A DNA stretch of 35,347 bases. It comes from Gemmatimonadaceae bacterium. GTDB lineage: Bacteria > Gemmatimonadota > Gemmatimonadetes > Gemmatimonadales > Gemmatimonadaceae. This document shows, in pieces, positions 16,495 to 24,487 of the stretch (position 1 is the first letter of the stretch; the number at the start of each line of letters is the position of its first letter). The notes beneath the pieces are model-generated. The model had not been told where the DNA came from. It worked only from the letters and a program-made list of their open reading frames with translations, and ran no database searches. The DNA lies in the NCBI GenBank assembly GCA_020853635.1, contig JADYYN010000189.1, positions 1 through 35,347 on the forward strand, written 5' to 3'. Position numbers and translations under genes: made by a program.

Positions 16495-18366
16495 ATGTCC
16501 ACCTCCCGCGAACGCATCCCGACCGTCGTCGTCGCCACGCACGACGACCTCGCCCGCGAAGTCGCGGGCCGCATCGCCGCACTCATCCGCCATCGCGCCG
16601 CCGAGCAGCGACCGGTGGTGCTCGGCCTCGCCACCGGATCGACGCCGATCGGCGTGTACCGCGAACTGATCCGGCTGCACCGTGAGGAGGGGCTGAGTTT
16701 CCGCAACGTGACGACGTTCAACCTCGACGAGTACTGGCCGATGGCCAAGTCGAGTATCCACTCGTACCACCGCTTCATGTGGGAGAACCTCTTCTCCCAC
16801 GTCGACATCGACCCGGCGCAGGTGCACATCCCCGACGGCGGCTGGTCCCGCGACGAGATCGAAGCCAAGTGTCAGGCGTATGAGGCCGCGATCGTCGCCG
16901 CCGGCGGCATCGACTTCCAGCTGCTCGGCATCGGCAAGACGGGACATATCGGCTTCAACGAACCCGGCTCCGGCGAAACGAGCCGGACGCGGTCGATCCA
17001 CCTCGACAGCGTCACACGCCGCGACGCGGCAGCCGATTTCTTCGGCGAAGCCAATGTGCCGCGCGAAGCGATCACGATGGGCATCGCGACCATCCTCGGC
17101 GCACGCGAGATCGCCATCCTCGCCACCGGCGAGCACAAGGCCGGGATCGTGCGACGCTCGGTGGAGGGCGAGATCGACCGCGCGGTGGCCGCGACGTTCC
17201 TGCAGCGCCACGCCAACACCACGTTCTACGTCGACGACGCAGCGGGCGCCGAACTCACGCGGATCGCGACGCCTTGGCTGCTCGATGAGATCACCTGGAC
17301 ACCAGCGCTGGAGTTGCGCGCCGTCACCTGGCTCGCGCGCACCACCAAGAAGGCGATCCTCAAGCTCACCGAGCGGGACTACGCGGAGCATCATCTCAAC
17401 TCGCTTGTGGCGAAACACGGGAGTCCCGGTGCGGTGAACGGGCTGGTGTTCAACGCCCTCGGCGCGAAGATCCGCGGCACGAGCACACTGCCGCGCGGCA
17501 AACGGGTGATCTGCTTCTCGCCGCACCCCGACGACGATGTGATCTCTATGGGCGGCATCCTGCGCAAGTTCGTCGAGAACGATAACCAGATGACGGTCGC
17601 CTACATGACGAGCGGCAACATCGCCGTGTTCGACCACGATGTCCGGCGCTACATGGATTTTCTGGAGCGTCTGGAGTCGGAGCGCATTGGCGACGGACAC
17701 AGCGGCGGGATCGGCGGCGCGTCCGTGACGGCGCTCGCACAGAAGGTCGACGCCTTCCTCGACGCCAAACGCGCCGGCGAGGTGGATATCCCGGAAGTGC
17801 AGGACCTCAAGCGCATCATCCGCGAGTCCGAAGCGGTGAGCGGCATCGAGGTGATGGGGCTCTCGCGTGACCACGCGCGCTTCTTGAATCTGCCGTTCTA
17901 CCAGACGGGCAAGGTGCGCAAGGATCCGATCGGGCCGGCGGATGTCGCGATCGTCGCCGCGCTACTGCGCGAGCTCAAGCCGGAGATCGTATTCGTCGCG
18001 GGCGACCTCTCCGACCCGCACGGCACGCACCGCATGTGCAAAGAAGCGATCGACGCGGCACTTGCCGAAGTGTACGGTGCGTCCACCGCGCCGCCGCGGC
18101 CCGAGGTGTGGTTGTATCGCGGAGCCTGGCAGGAGTGGCCGATCACCGAAGCGACCGTGCTCTGCCCGATGTCGCAGGAAGAGTTGAGCCTCAAGATCCA
18201 GGCGATCTTCAAGCACCAGTCGCAAAAGGACTCGATGCCCTTCCCGGGGCAGGACGAGCGGGAGTTCTGGCAGCGTGTCGAGCAGCGCAACAAGGGCACC
18301 GCGGCCGAACTCGACCAGCTCGGTCTCGCCGAGTACTTCGCGATGGAAGCCTACGTGATCGTGTGA
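16495..18366 (+). CDS. Glucosamine-6-phosphate deaminase - PIG-L/LmbE deacetylase fusion
   Basis: Two-domain cytoplasmic protein of 623 residues. Residues 10-275 are NagB-like: LATGSTPIGVY, FNLDEYW (Asp78, the proton-transfer Asp72 of E. coli NagB), and GIGKTGHIGFNEPGSG with His151 and Glu156. The residue matching E. coli Asp141 is Thr149. Residues 335-610 are a LmbE/PIG-L metal-dependent N-deacetylase: VICFSPHPDDDVISMGG (His344, Asp346, Asp347) and the downstream DPHGTHRM providing another His ligand. This pairing could deacetylate and deaminate an amino sugar in succession, feeding fructose-6-phosphate (inference from domains). Similar long NagB proteins are known in Bacteroidota. The ATG at 16495 has no clear SD and a C-rich leader. 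The gene ends 10 bp before the stop of the convergent ketosynthase gene. Confidence 0.93.
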   Translation: MSTSRERIPTVVVATHDDLAREVAGRIAALIRHRAAEQRPVVLGLATGSTPIGVYRELIRLHREEGLSFRNVTTFNLDEYWPMAKSSIHSYHRFMWENLFSHVDIDPAQVHIPDGGWSRDEIEAKCQAYEAAIVAAGGIDFQLLGIGKTGHIGFNEPGSGETSRTRSIHLDSVTRRDAAADFFGEANVPREAITMGIATILGAREIAILATGEHKAGIVRRSVEGEIDRAVAATFLQRHANTTFYVDDAAGAELTRIATPWLLDEITWTPALELRAVTWLARTTKKAILKLTERDYAEHHLNSLVAKHGSPGAVNGLVFNALGAKIRGTSTLPRGKRVICFSPHPDDDVISMGGILRKFVENDNQMTVAYMTSGNIAVFDHDVRRYMDFLERLESERIGDGHSGGIGGASVTALAQKVDAFLDAKRAGEVDIPEVQDLKRIIRESEAVSGIEVMGLSRDHARFLNLPFYQTGKVRKDPIGPADVAIVAALLRELKPEIVFVAGDLSDPHGTHRMCKEAIDAALAEVYGASTAPPRPEVWLYRGAWQEWPITEATVLCPMSQEELSLKIQAIFKHQSQKDSMPFPGQDEREFWQRVEQRNKGTAAELDQLGLAEYFAMEAYVIV

Positions 18367-18376
18367 GCGTGTGCGC

Positions 18377-19654
18377 TCAGCAGCGCCACTCCTCGCGACG
18401 GAGCACGATGGAGGCGTTGATGCCGCCGAAGCCGAACGAGTTGGAGATGGCGACGTCCATGGCGCGTTCCTCACCCTCGCCGGTGACGCAGGCGAGGTCG
18501 CAGGCATCGTCGCGCAGCTCGAGGTTGAGCGTCGGCGGGATCCAGCTCCGATTCAAGGCGAGTGCGGAGATGGCGATCTCCCACGCGCCGGTGGCACCGA
18601 GCGCGTGCCCGTGATGCCCCTTGGTGCCGCTCACCGGCACGATGGACGCGATGCCGCCGAGCGCCGCGCGGATCGCGAGTGTCTCGGCCGGGTCGTTCAG
18701 TGGCGTGGAGCTCGCGTGGGCGTTCACGTAGTCGACCTCGTGCGGCGCGAGGTGTGCATCCTCCAACGCAAGGCGCATGGCGCGCGCGGCCTCACGGCCG
18801 TCCTGACGCGGTGCGGTCATGTGCGAGCCATCGCTGGTGGTCCCGTATCCGACGAGTTCACCATAGATCGGTGCGCCGCGGGCCACCGCGCGCGCCCGTT
18901 CCTCGAGCACGAGCACCACAGCGCCTTCCGCCATCACGAACCCGTCACGCGCCGCATCGAACGGCCGTGACGCGCGTTCGGGGGCGAGATTCCGCGTGCT
19001 CATGGCCCGGATGAGCGAGAACGAGCCGAAGCAGAGCGGGAAGAGCGGCGCTTCGACACCGCCGGCGAACATCACATCTGCGCGTCCGGCGCGGATCTCG
19101 CGCATGGCTTCACCGATCGCCATGGTGCCCGACGCACAGCTCATGGCATTGGTGGAGTTCGGTCCTGAGATCCCGAACTCGATCGCCACGTTGCAGCTCG
19201 CTGAGCCGGCGAACACCGTGAGGGCGAGCAGCGGATCGACCGACTTGACGCCTTCGGAGAGGTAGCGAGCAAACTGCACTTCGGCGTAGCCGATCCCGCC
19301 CAACGCGCTGCCCATCATGGCCCCGATGCGTGAGCGGTCCTCGCGCGCCACTTCGAGACCGGAGTCGGCCGCGGCGTACAGCGCGGCGACCACGGCGAAG
19401 TGTCCGAAGCGATCCAAGCGTCGCGCGCGCTTGGCTTCGAGGTGGTCGGCGGGGACGAAGTCGTTCACCTGCGCCGCGACGTGCGTGCGGAAGGGCGACG
19501 GGTCGAAGCGGTCGAGGGTACGCACCGCGGAGCGGCCCGACTTGAGTCCACTCCACAACGCTTCATGGCCGATGCCGTACGGGGTGATGGCCCCGATCCC
19601 GGAGATCACCACGCGGCGTGGCGCGCGGGTGGGGTCCTTCACGTGCATGATCAT
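18377..19654 (-). CDS. Beta-ketoacyl-ACP synthase II-type ketosynthase
   Basis: FabF-type condensing enzyme of 425 residues that would extend an ACP- or CoA-bound acyl chain. The Cys-His-His triad is intact: Cys173 in NAMSCASGTMAIGEA, His313 in YVNAHASSTPLND and His350 in SGTKGHHGHALGATG, with Lys345. The C-terminal NSFGFGGINASIVL replaces the usual FGFGGTN. It lacks the partner genes of housekeeping fatty-acid synthesis (acpP, fabD, fabG) and instead ends an operon with a flavoprotein, a methyltransferase and a SRPBCC protein, so a specialised lipid or polyketide role is likely. The ATG at 19654 overlaps the upstream stop as ATGA and has a GAGGA SD; a second ATG lies at 19648. The longer frame to 19768 is shadow. 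Confidence 0.9.
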   Translation of the reverse strand: MIMHVKDPTRAPRRVVISGIGAITPYGIGHEALWSGLKSGRSAVRTLDRFDPSPFRTHVAAQVNDFVPADHLEAKRARRLDRFGHFAVVAALYAAADSGLEVAREDRSRIGAMMGSALGGIGYAEVQFARYLSEGVKSVDPLLALTVFAGSASCNVAIEFGISGPNSTNAMSCASGTMAIGEAMREIRAGRADVMFAGGVEAPLFPLCFGSFSLIRAMSTRNLAPERASRPFDAARDGFVMAEGAVVLVLEERARAVARGAPIYGELVGYGTTSDGSHMTAPRQDGREAARAMRLALEDAHLAPHEVDYVNAHASSTPLNDPAETLAIRAALGGIASIVPVSGTKGHHGHALGATGAWEIAISALALNRSWIPPTLNLELRDDACDLACVTGEGEERAMDVAISNSFGFGGINASIVLRREEWRC

Positions 19655-20181
19655 CGTTCCTCGAGTTCTGCGGCGCGCGCGAGTCCCGCGAGCGTCAGCG
19701 TCGCGATGGCGTGGACGAATACCGGGCCGATGACACGCGTGGCCGCGAACGTGCGCACGAAGGGCCACGGGGGTCCGTCCCAGCTATGGACCAGGGTGAT
19801 GTGCGTCCCGCGCTCGGCGGCCTCGAAGGACCAGTCGACGTCCATCCCGGTGGTGACGCCGCCGATGTGCCGGAAACGCACGGCCGGTCGCGCGTGGTCG
19901 ATTTCCATGAGCGATCGCCACCACGTCGGCCACTTGAGCGCACCGAACGCCCGCACCGCGGACATATCGACGATGCCACCACCGGCGGCATCGCGTTCGA
20001 TGATGCGCACATGGCGATAGTGCGGCAGCAGCCGCGGCCATGCTTCGACTGCACGCACCTGGTCGAAGACCGTGCGCACCGAGGCATTGGCGAAGCCGAG
20101 ATCACGCGTGATCATCCGGCGCGCCAACGGCAGCGGTCCGAGCGCGACATTCGCGGCGAGTTGCCCGATCGGTGCGTACAT
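19651..20181 (-). CDS. SRPBCC (START/COQ10-type) cyclase-like protein
   Basis: Protein of 176 residues. A hydrophobic N-terminal stretch (ANVALGPLPLA) precedes a helix-grip SRPBCC domain: FANASVRTVFDQVRAVEAWPRLLPHYRHVRI at its start, the central WWRSLMEIDHARPAVRFRHIGG, and THITLVHSWDGP before a C-terminal helix. Such domains bind hydrophobic ligands and include polyketide cyclases/aromatases and COQ10; which applies here cannot be read from sequence. The ATG at 20181 overlaps the methyltransferase stop by one base (TGATG); an in-frame GTG at 20208 would add nine residues. The stop overlaps the ketosynthase start by 4 bp. Coupling to a ketosynthase and a methyltransferase favours cyclisation or carriage of a polyketide or prenyl-quinone-like intermediate. 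Confidence 0.82.
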   Translation of the reverse strand: MYAPIGQLAANVALGPLPLARRMITRDLGFANASVRTVFDQVRAVEAWPRLLPHYRHVRIIERDAAGGGIVDMSAVRAFGALKWPTWWRSLMEIDHARPAVRFRHIGGVTTGMDVDWSFEAAERGTHITLVHSWDGPPWPFVRTFAATRVIGPVFVHAIATLTLAGLARAAELEER

Positions 20182-20882
20182 CAGGAGCGGACCCGGGCGG
20201 CGGACCACGACGCCGTGACGCGGAATCCCAGGCGATCGACGGCATGCGGCACCACCCCCGTCGCGCGGGTCACAAGCGCGGCGAGTTCACCGCGTCGGTA
20301 CCCCCGAAGCACCGACCGCACGCCAGCGTGCCGGCTCGCCGGATGGAACCCGAGCGGGAATGACGCGAGCCACACCCCGATGACCGCGAACCACGACCGA
20401 CGCAGGTCCGCCACGATCACGAGCGACCGGGCCACACGGTCCAACTCGCGCAGCAGTACGACGGCGTCCGCATCGTCGAAGTGGTGCAGCACCTCGGAGC
20501 AGATCACGATGTCGATGCTCTGGTCCTTGAAGGGCAACGCCAGCGCGTCCCCGACGCAGACCTGACCCGCTGGCCACGCCGCGCGACTCGCGATCGCGAC
20601 CGTGTGCTCGAGACCCAAGGTCTCCAACGCGACGTCACGGCGCGCCGCGAAGACCCGCGCACGCTCCGGGATGTCCCCCGCGCCGATGCCGACGTCAAGC
20701 AGCGTCATCCATCGACGCCGCGTGCGGAACACCGGACCGAGGCACGCGAGGACGGCGCGTGTTCCCCCAAACCAGGCATTCGCCTGCGCGACGTCCCGCA
20801 GGCGGCGCTCGACCAACGTTGGGTCGACGTCGGAACGATGCAGATCGACGCCGCGCCGGCGTTGCGGCGCCAGAATGCCCAT
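20181..20882 (-). CDS. SAM-dependent methyltransferase (UbiE/class I type)
   Basis: Protein of 233 residues. The SAM-binding motif I is LLDVGIGAGDIPERA (residues 61-75), followed by the acidic GLEHT segment, VCVGDALALPF and IDIVICSEVLHHFDDADAVVLLREL, the standard order of a class I methyltransferase. The N-terminal ERRLRDVAQANAWFGGTRAVL resembles methyltransferases encoded next to flavoproteins in type III polyketide (alkylresorcinol/alkylpyrone) loci; I recall this from family knowledge and cannot check it here. The substrate is unknown. The ATG at 20882 has a GAGGA SD about 8 nt upstream and lies 28 bp after the flavoprotein stop; the long open frame upstream is shadow of that gene. The stop overlaps the SRPBCC start. 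Confidence 0.88.
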   Translation of the reverse strand: MGILAPQRRRGVDLHRSDVDPTLVERRLRDVAQANAWFGGTRAVLACLGPVFRTRRRWMTLLDVGIGAGDIPERARVFAARRDVALETLGLEHTVAIASRAAWPAGQVCVGDALALPFKDQSIDIVICSEVLHHFDDADAVVLLRELDRVARSLVIVADLRRSWFAVIGVWLASFPLGFHPASRHAGVRSVLRGYRRGELAALVTRATGVVPHAVDRLGFRVTASWSAARVRS

Positions 20883-20910
20883 CAGCGCGTCCTCGCGCGG
20901 GCCGGCGGCA

Positions 20911-22146
20911 TCACTGCGTCCGCGCGAACAGGTCGAACAGAAAGCGCGGACGAAGCACTTCGGCGTGCGGCACGAAGTCGCCGGTGACGCCGACCAGCAT
21001 ATCGGCCATCTCCCGTCGACGCGCCAACATCCGCGCGGCGCGATTGAACACCCACGGCGTGCCGACCGCCGCGCCGATGAGCCGTTCGACGACACGCTTG
21101 GAACGGAACGTCGACTCGTGTGCGCGCGCGTAGCCGCGGAGCGCGAGATCCGCGTACCGGGGATCGTCCGCCGCGGCCGCGCGCGAGACGAACGGCGCGA
21201 GGAGTTCTCCGCCACGGAGCGCGGCATAGATGCCCTCGCCGGTGAAGGGATCGAAGTACTCCGCCGCGACACCGACCAACGCCGCGCCGGGTGCCCACAC
21301 GCGCCGCGCGCGCGATCCGAACGGACCCGTCGCCTGAACGGGGGCGACGCGGGACGCTCGTGCGAACCGAGGCGCCAACTCCGGTTGCCGCTCCAACCAC
21401 GAATGCAGAAACGCCGCCGGGTCGCCCGACGAGGCCGCAAGCGATGCGGACGGCACCACGAGTGCGACGTTCGTCAGACCACCGCCGACGTCGGCCAAGC
21501 CGACGTACCCATCGCTCGTCACGTGCAACTCACCAGCGCGCCCTATGCCCTTCACACCCGTATAGTGTGTGACCACGGCATAGCGCTCCATGAACGTCGA
21601 TCGCTGTGCGAGCTTGAGTCCGTGCGAGACCATCGACCGCAACCCGTCCGCGCCGACGACGATGCGAGCCCCGTGCACCATCGATGCACCGGACGCATCC
21701 ACCCCGCGCACTCCCGTGACCCGTCCGTCTTCGTCGCGGACGAGTTTATCGGCGCGGAACCGCTCGACCACCTGCACGCCTGCAGCCCGCGCGGCGTCCA
21801 GGAGGATCGCGTCGAGCGTCACCCGCGGCAACGCGAGTCCCTGATCGCGGAACGCACGGTAGCCATGGTCCGCGACGAATCGACCCTCGAACACGGTGCC
21901 ATCTGGCGATCGCACGCGCAGCCCATCAAGCCGCGCCGCGCCCGCCGCCTCGACGCGATCGAGCACGCCCATCGCATCGAGACACCGCGACGCCTCAGGG
22001 CTCAGGTACTCGGCGCAGGCCTTGCTGCGCGGGAACCGTGCCCGATCGAGCAGCGTCACCCGCACGCCCGCACGCGCGAGCCAGAAGGCGGTGGTCGAAC
22101 CCGCGGGACCGGCCCCGACCACGACGACCTGCGCCGGCGACGTCAC
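20911..22146 (-). CDS. FAD-dependent oxidoreductase, geranylgeranyl-reductase-like
   Basis: Flavoprotein of 411 residues. The N-terminal Rossmann dinucleotide motif is VVVVGAGPAGSTTAFWLARAG (residues 7-27), with an acidic LLDRARFPRSKACAEYLSP segment, IVVGADGLRSMV (the GD motif) and YFDPFTGEGIYAALRGGELLAP binding the FAD ribityl/pyrophosphate. This layout fits the GGR/p-hydroxybenzoate-hydroxylase superfamily, whose members reduce prenyl double bonds or hydroxylate aromatic rings; the substrate is unknown. The start is GTG at 22146, overlapping the stop of the upstream gene by 4 bp (GTGA). It is chosen because the Rossmann motif begins within ten residues; the 39 extra upstream codons are shadow. 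The next gene, a methyltransferase, starts 28 bp downstream. Confidence 0.9.
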   Translation of the reverse strand: MTSPAQVVVVGAGPAGSTTAFWLARAGVRVTLLDRARFPRSKACAEYLSPEASRCLDAMGVLDRVEAAGAARLDGLRVRSPDGTVFEGRFVADHGYRAFRDQGLALPRVTLDAILLDAARAAGVQVVERFRADKLVRDEDGRVTGVRGVDASGASMVHGARIVVGADGLRSMVSHGLKLAQRSTFMERYAVVTHYTGVKGIGRAGELHVTSDGYVGLADVGGGLTNVALVVPSASLAASSGDPAAFLHSWLERQPELAPRFARASRVAPVQATGPFGSRARRVWAPGAALVGVAAEYFDPFTGEGIYAALRGGELLAPFVSRAAAADDPRYADLALRGYARAHESTFRSKRVVERLIGAAVGTPWVFNRAARMLARRREMADMLVGVTGDFVPHAEVLRPRFLFDLFARTQ

Positions 22147-22601
22147 TGAGAAACGCGGGTCCAGGCGTCCCGGATCGCGAGCCGCGCCACAGCCCACGGC
22201 ATGCGACGAGCGGGAAGCGTGTGCTCCCACAGCGACTGCAGATCGGACTCGACCTCCGACCACGCCTTCCCGTCCAGCCCCGCGCGCGCTTCCCAGCCGA
22301 AGGCATAGGCCGCACCATAGGTGTCGTAGTCATCATCCGACTTCGCATACGGTCGCATGCCGAAGTTCGCACGCCAGTAGGCGTCCTGCTCGACCGGGTC
22401 GATCTGCCCAAGCCGGCTGCGCAGATCGCTGCCCACGGTCGCACCGAGGTCGGAGACCTGTGGGATGTTGCCCGGGAATCCTTGAGCGCGCGTGGGTGCA
22501 TTGCTCCCCGTGCTGGGGCGGCGGCGGTCCACCCCGGACCGCTGAGCGCGAGATCCGTCGGCTTGCTGGGTGGCGTCAGAAGGAACGGCAGGCTGTGTCA
22601 T
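22143..22601 (-). CDS. Conserved hypothetical protein with YWRANF..RPY / AYAFGW motif
   Basis: Protein of 152 residues with no signal peptide or membrane helix. Residues 1-55 are low-complexity, rich in Ser, Arg, Gln and Pro. The rest carries AYWRANFGMRPYA, an acidic Asp/Tyr stretch, YGAAYAFGWEAR, then WSEVESDLQSLWE and ending AIRDAWTRV. I recognise this pattern from uncharacterised proteins of other bacteria that sit near stress-response genes (memory of the family, not verified); no activity can be assigned. The ATG at 22601 is clear but lacks a strong SD. It heads the five-gene run and overlaps the flavoprotein start by 4 bp, so the two are probably translationally coupled. A 10-bp palindrome, GATCGCGATC, lies at 22656-22665 in the 75-bp gap upstream. 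Confidence 0.75.
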   Translation of the reverse strand: MTQPAVPSDATQQADGSRAQRSGVDRRRPSTGSNAPTRAQGFPGNIPQVSDLGATVGSDLRSRLGQIDPVEQDAYWRANFGMRPYAKSDDDYDTYGAAYAFGWEARAGLDGKAWSEVESDLQSLWEHTLPARRMPWAVARLAIRDAWTRVSQ

Positions 22602-22676
22602 GGTCGGCGAGGGCTGAAGTGTGGTCGGCAGAGCACCGGAGGGTGTCTGCGGGTTGATCGCGATCGGTGCCTTCCC

Positions 22677-22904
22677 TCACCCCGTCTTGCGCGTCAGGCC
22701 GACCGCGAGGAGCCCGATGCCGGCGACGATTCCGAGTCCGGCCATCCACGGTTGCACCACGTGGCGCTCGGACGCGGTGATCTGCAGGGAGCCGATCTCC
22801 GCCACCTTCTGTTGAGTGCGGAACGACCCTCCCGTCGCGAGCAGGTACGCGCCCAGGATGACCAGCAGCGACCCGAACATGTAGAACGGAGTGGTGCGCT
22901 TCAT
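22677..22904 (-). CDS. Small two-helix membrane protein, DUF3185-like
   Basis: Protein of 75 residues with two membrane segments: YMFGSLLVILGAYLLATG near the N-terminus and WMAGLGIVAGIGLLAVGL at the C-terminus, joined by a polar loop (KVAEIGSLQITASERHVVQ). The helix-loop-helix layout and loop sequence recall DUF3185-like small membrane proteins. Function unknown. I chose the ATG at 22904, which starts with a basic MKRT; an in-frame GTG at 22955 would add 17 polar residues and cannot be excluded. It lies 75 bp before the hypothetical gene that heads the ketosynthase operon, on the same strand, and may or may not be cotranscribed with it. Confidence 0.6.
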   Translation of the reverse strand: MKRTTPFYMFGSLLVILGAYLLATGGSFRTQQKVAEIGSLQITASERHVVQPWMAGLGIVAGIGLLAVGLTRKTG

Positions 22905-23007
22905 GCGGGAGGTTCCCGAGGGGAATGAGGACTCAGGCACGATACGTGGCCGCACGAAGCCCGCCCATCGCCAGATGGGACTACTTCCTTCGTGCAGGGT
23001 TGTGCGG

Positions 23008-23039
23008 CAGCAGCCGTCGCAGCAGCCGTCGCAGCAGCC
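23008..23039. repeat. 12-nt tandem repeat (2.7 copies) at the end of the 7TM-PAS gene
   Basis: CAGCAGCCGTCG occurs at 23008-23019 and 23020-23031, followed by a partial CAGCAGCC at 23032-23039. The copies are exact. The array lies directly downstream of the stop codon (23041-23039) of the minus-strand sensor gene. It looks like replication slippage in GC-rich DNA; no hairpin with T-run is seen. The rest of the 134-bp gap (22905-23038) holds only a weak TTCCC/GGGAA inverted repeat at 22913-22925. Confidence 0.8.
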
Positions 23040-24313
23040 TACGTCGCGGACTCGGGATACAGATGCGACGCGCAGTTGGGGCAGATCCCGTGCGTGAACT
23101 CCGCATCGGTCCGCGCCCGGATGTACTGCTCCAGGTCCGACCAGTTGCCCTTGTCGTCGCGGATCTGCTTGCAGCTCGCGCAGATCGGCAGGAGCCCGGT
23201 GAGCGTGCGCACCTCCCCGAGCGCGTGCTGCAGCTCGTGGATGAGCCGCGCCTGCTCGGCGAACCAGGTCTGCCGTGCGGTGACGTCGCGCAGCATGACG
23301 ATGCGGGCCGCGGCGCCGTCGACGCGCTGGCTCACGGGGACGATCTCGATGTCAAAGACCCGTGTGCCGATGGTGATCGGCTCCAGCGTGACTCGGGTGT
23401 TCGCGGCGCCCGACGACGTCAGCGAGAGTGTCGTCGCCCGCACGAGGGCATCGCGCGCTTCGGGCGCGCTCACGCGGGCTTCCAGCAAGGTGCGCCCGAG
23501 CAGCGTGCGCCCCTCATCGCCGACCAGGGTCGCCATCGTGCGGTTCAGGTCGATCACGCGCCCGAGGTCATCGAGGATCATGATGCCGTGATCCAGTGAT
23601 TCCACCAGCGCGCTGCGCGCGATGGGGACGAGATCCAGCAGCCCGTGTCGGAAGACCGCGGCCCACAGTACCACCCCGCAGACCGCGTGGCCGAGCGGCA
23701 TGGGGTCGTACTGTCGCGGCGCGATACCGCTGATCAGCAACAGATTGGCGAACAACGGCGCGAACGCGCCAACGATGAGCAGACTGCCCTGCACCTTCGC
23801 GAGGCGCCCACCCCGCACCATCGCCGCGATGACGAAGGCCACACCACCGAGGGTGAGTGCGAAGTTCACGCCGACGAACAGGAGATAGAGCGGACCGATC
23901 TCGAGCGTCGAGATGTATGTCAGGCCGTCCAGCCGAGAGAACTCGGTGGCCGCGAGCATCCCCGCGCCGTCCCTCCACGTGATCACGGCCCCGAACACCG
24001 CCCATAGCGCCATCGCGCCAAGACGCGGCGGCGTCAGTCGCATCGCCCGCGCGTGTGCGCCGAGGAACACGAACGTCGTCGCCGCACTCCCGGCGATGAA
24101 GAACGCCTTCACGCCGAGCAACGGGCGCGCCAGTTCGGGGGGCACCACGGCCATCAGGGCCACCAGCACGGCCCAGCCGAACGACATGGCGATGAGCGCG
24201 ATGAACAGCCAGCCGCTCCGCGTCTGTCGATGCTGCCATCCGATGATGACCAGCCCGCCCAAAATGATAGCGGCGAGTACGGTCAACAGGAGATACGCGA
24301 CTTGAGGAATCAT
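23039..24313 (-). CDS. 7TM-PAS sensor with C-terminal CxxC zinc-like motif, no kinase domain
   Basis: Protein of 424 residues. Residues 1-225 hold about seven membrane helices in the style of the 7TM histidine-kinase N-terminal domain, starting VAYLLLTVLAAIILGGLVII. Residues 228-345 form a PAS domain (ALVESLDHGIMILDDLGRVIDLN ... VFDIEIVPVSQ ... VMLRDVTARQ). A short helix (HELQHALGEVRTLTGLLP) leads to ICASCKQIRDDKGNW ... FTHGICPNC, a cysteine motif often seen at the C-terminus of PAS and response-regulator proteins (CAxCKxIR...W...E.Y......FSHGICPxC). There is no H-box, ATPase, GGDEF or other output domain. How it signals is unknown; the cysteine element may bind metal or dock a partner. The ATG is at 24313. 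Confidence 0.82.
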   Translation of the reverse strand: MIPQVAYLLLTVLAAIILGGLVIIGWQHRQTRSGWLFIALIAMSFGWAVLVALMAVVPPELARPLLGVKAFFIAGSAATTFVFLGAHARAMRLTPPRLGAMALWAVFGAVITWRDGAGMLAATEFSRLDGLTYISTLEIGPLYLLFVGVNFALTLGGVAFVIAAMVRGGRLAKVQGSLLIVGAFAPLFANLLLISGIAPRQYDPMPLGHAVCGVVLWAAVFRHGLLDLVPIARSALVESLDHGIMILDDLGRVIDLNRTMATLVGDEGRTLLGRTLLEARVSAPEARDALVRATTLSLTSSGAANTRVTLEPITIGTRVFDIEIVPVSQRVDGAAARIVMLRDVTARQTWFAEQARLIHELQHALGEVRTLTGLLPICASCKQIRDDKGNWSDLEQYIRARTDAEFTHGICPNCASHLYPESAT

Positions 24314-24387
24314 CGGCAGGCTGCTCCCGAGCGTCCCGACGGGCCGCGGACGCGCGTCCCATCGCGTGGAGAAGTCTAGTCGAATCA

Positions 24388-24405
24388 GGAAGTGGACGCA
24401 CTTCC
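24388..24405. promoter_or_regulatory. Perfect 7-bp inverted repeat in a 200-bp divergent intergenic region
   Basis: GGAAGTG (24388-24394), spacer GACG, CACTTCC (24399-24405). It lies 75 bp from the sensor gene start and 109 bp from the phosphatidyltransferase-like gene start. No T-run follows, so an operator is more likely than a terminator. The gap 24314-24513 otherwise holds a TCTAGT that could be a -10 and the C-rich leader described separately; nothing else is seen. Confidence 0.45.
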
Positions 24406-24487
24406 CGTGCGCCGAACGACGGCCACGCGCCTCGCCTCCGCGTGCGCTGGAGGCTAAGCTACGCGCGGAGCCCGAGCCGTCGCGCGA

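Noticed and set aside
17041-17300. Loss of function in the NagB domain because of the Asp-to-Thr change
   Set aside because: The remaining active-site residues are intact and the variant appears to be typical of the long NagB-LmbE form, so I treat it as a subfamily feature rather than a defect.
16453-17874. 473-residue minus-strand open frame opposite nagB-lmbE
   Set aside because: No motif and a composition typical of an antisense frame; the plus-strand fusion protein is certain.
20602-22149. 515-residue plus-strand open frame opposite the flavoprotein and methyltransferase
   Set aside because: Arg/Pro/Ser-rich shadow with no domain; the minus-strand proteins have clear FAD and SAM motifs.
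23008-23039. Short direct repeats as a possible CRISPR array
   Set aside because: The units are 12 nt, directly abutting, with no spacers; no cas gene is nearby.
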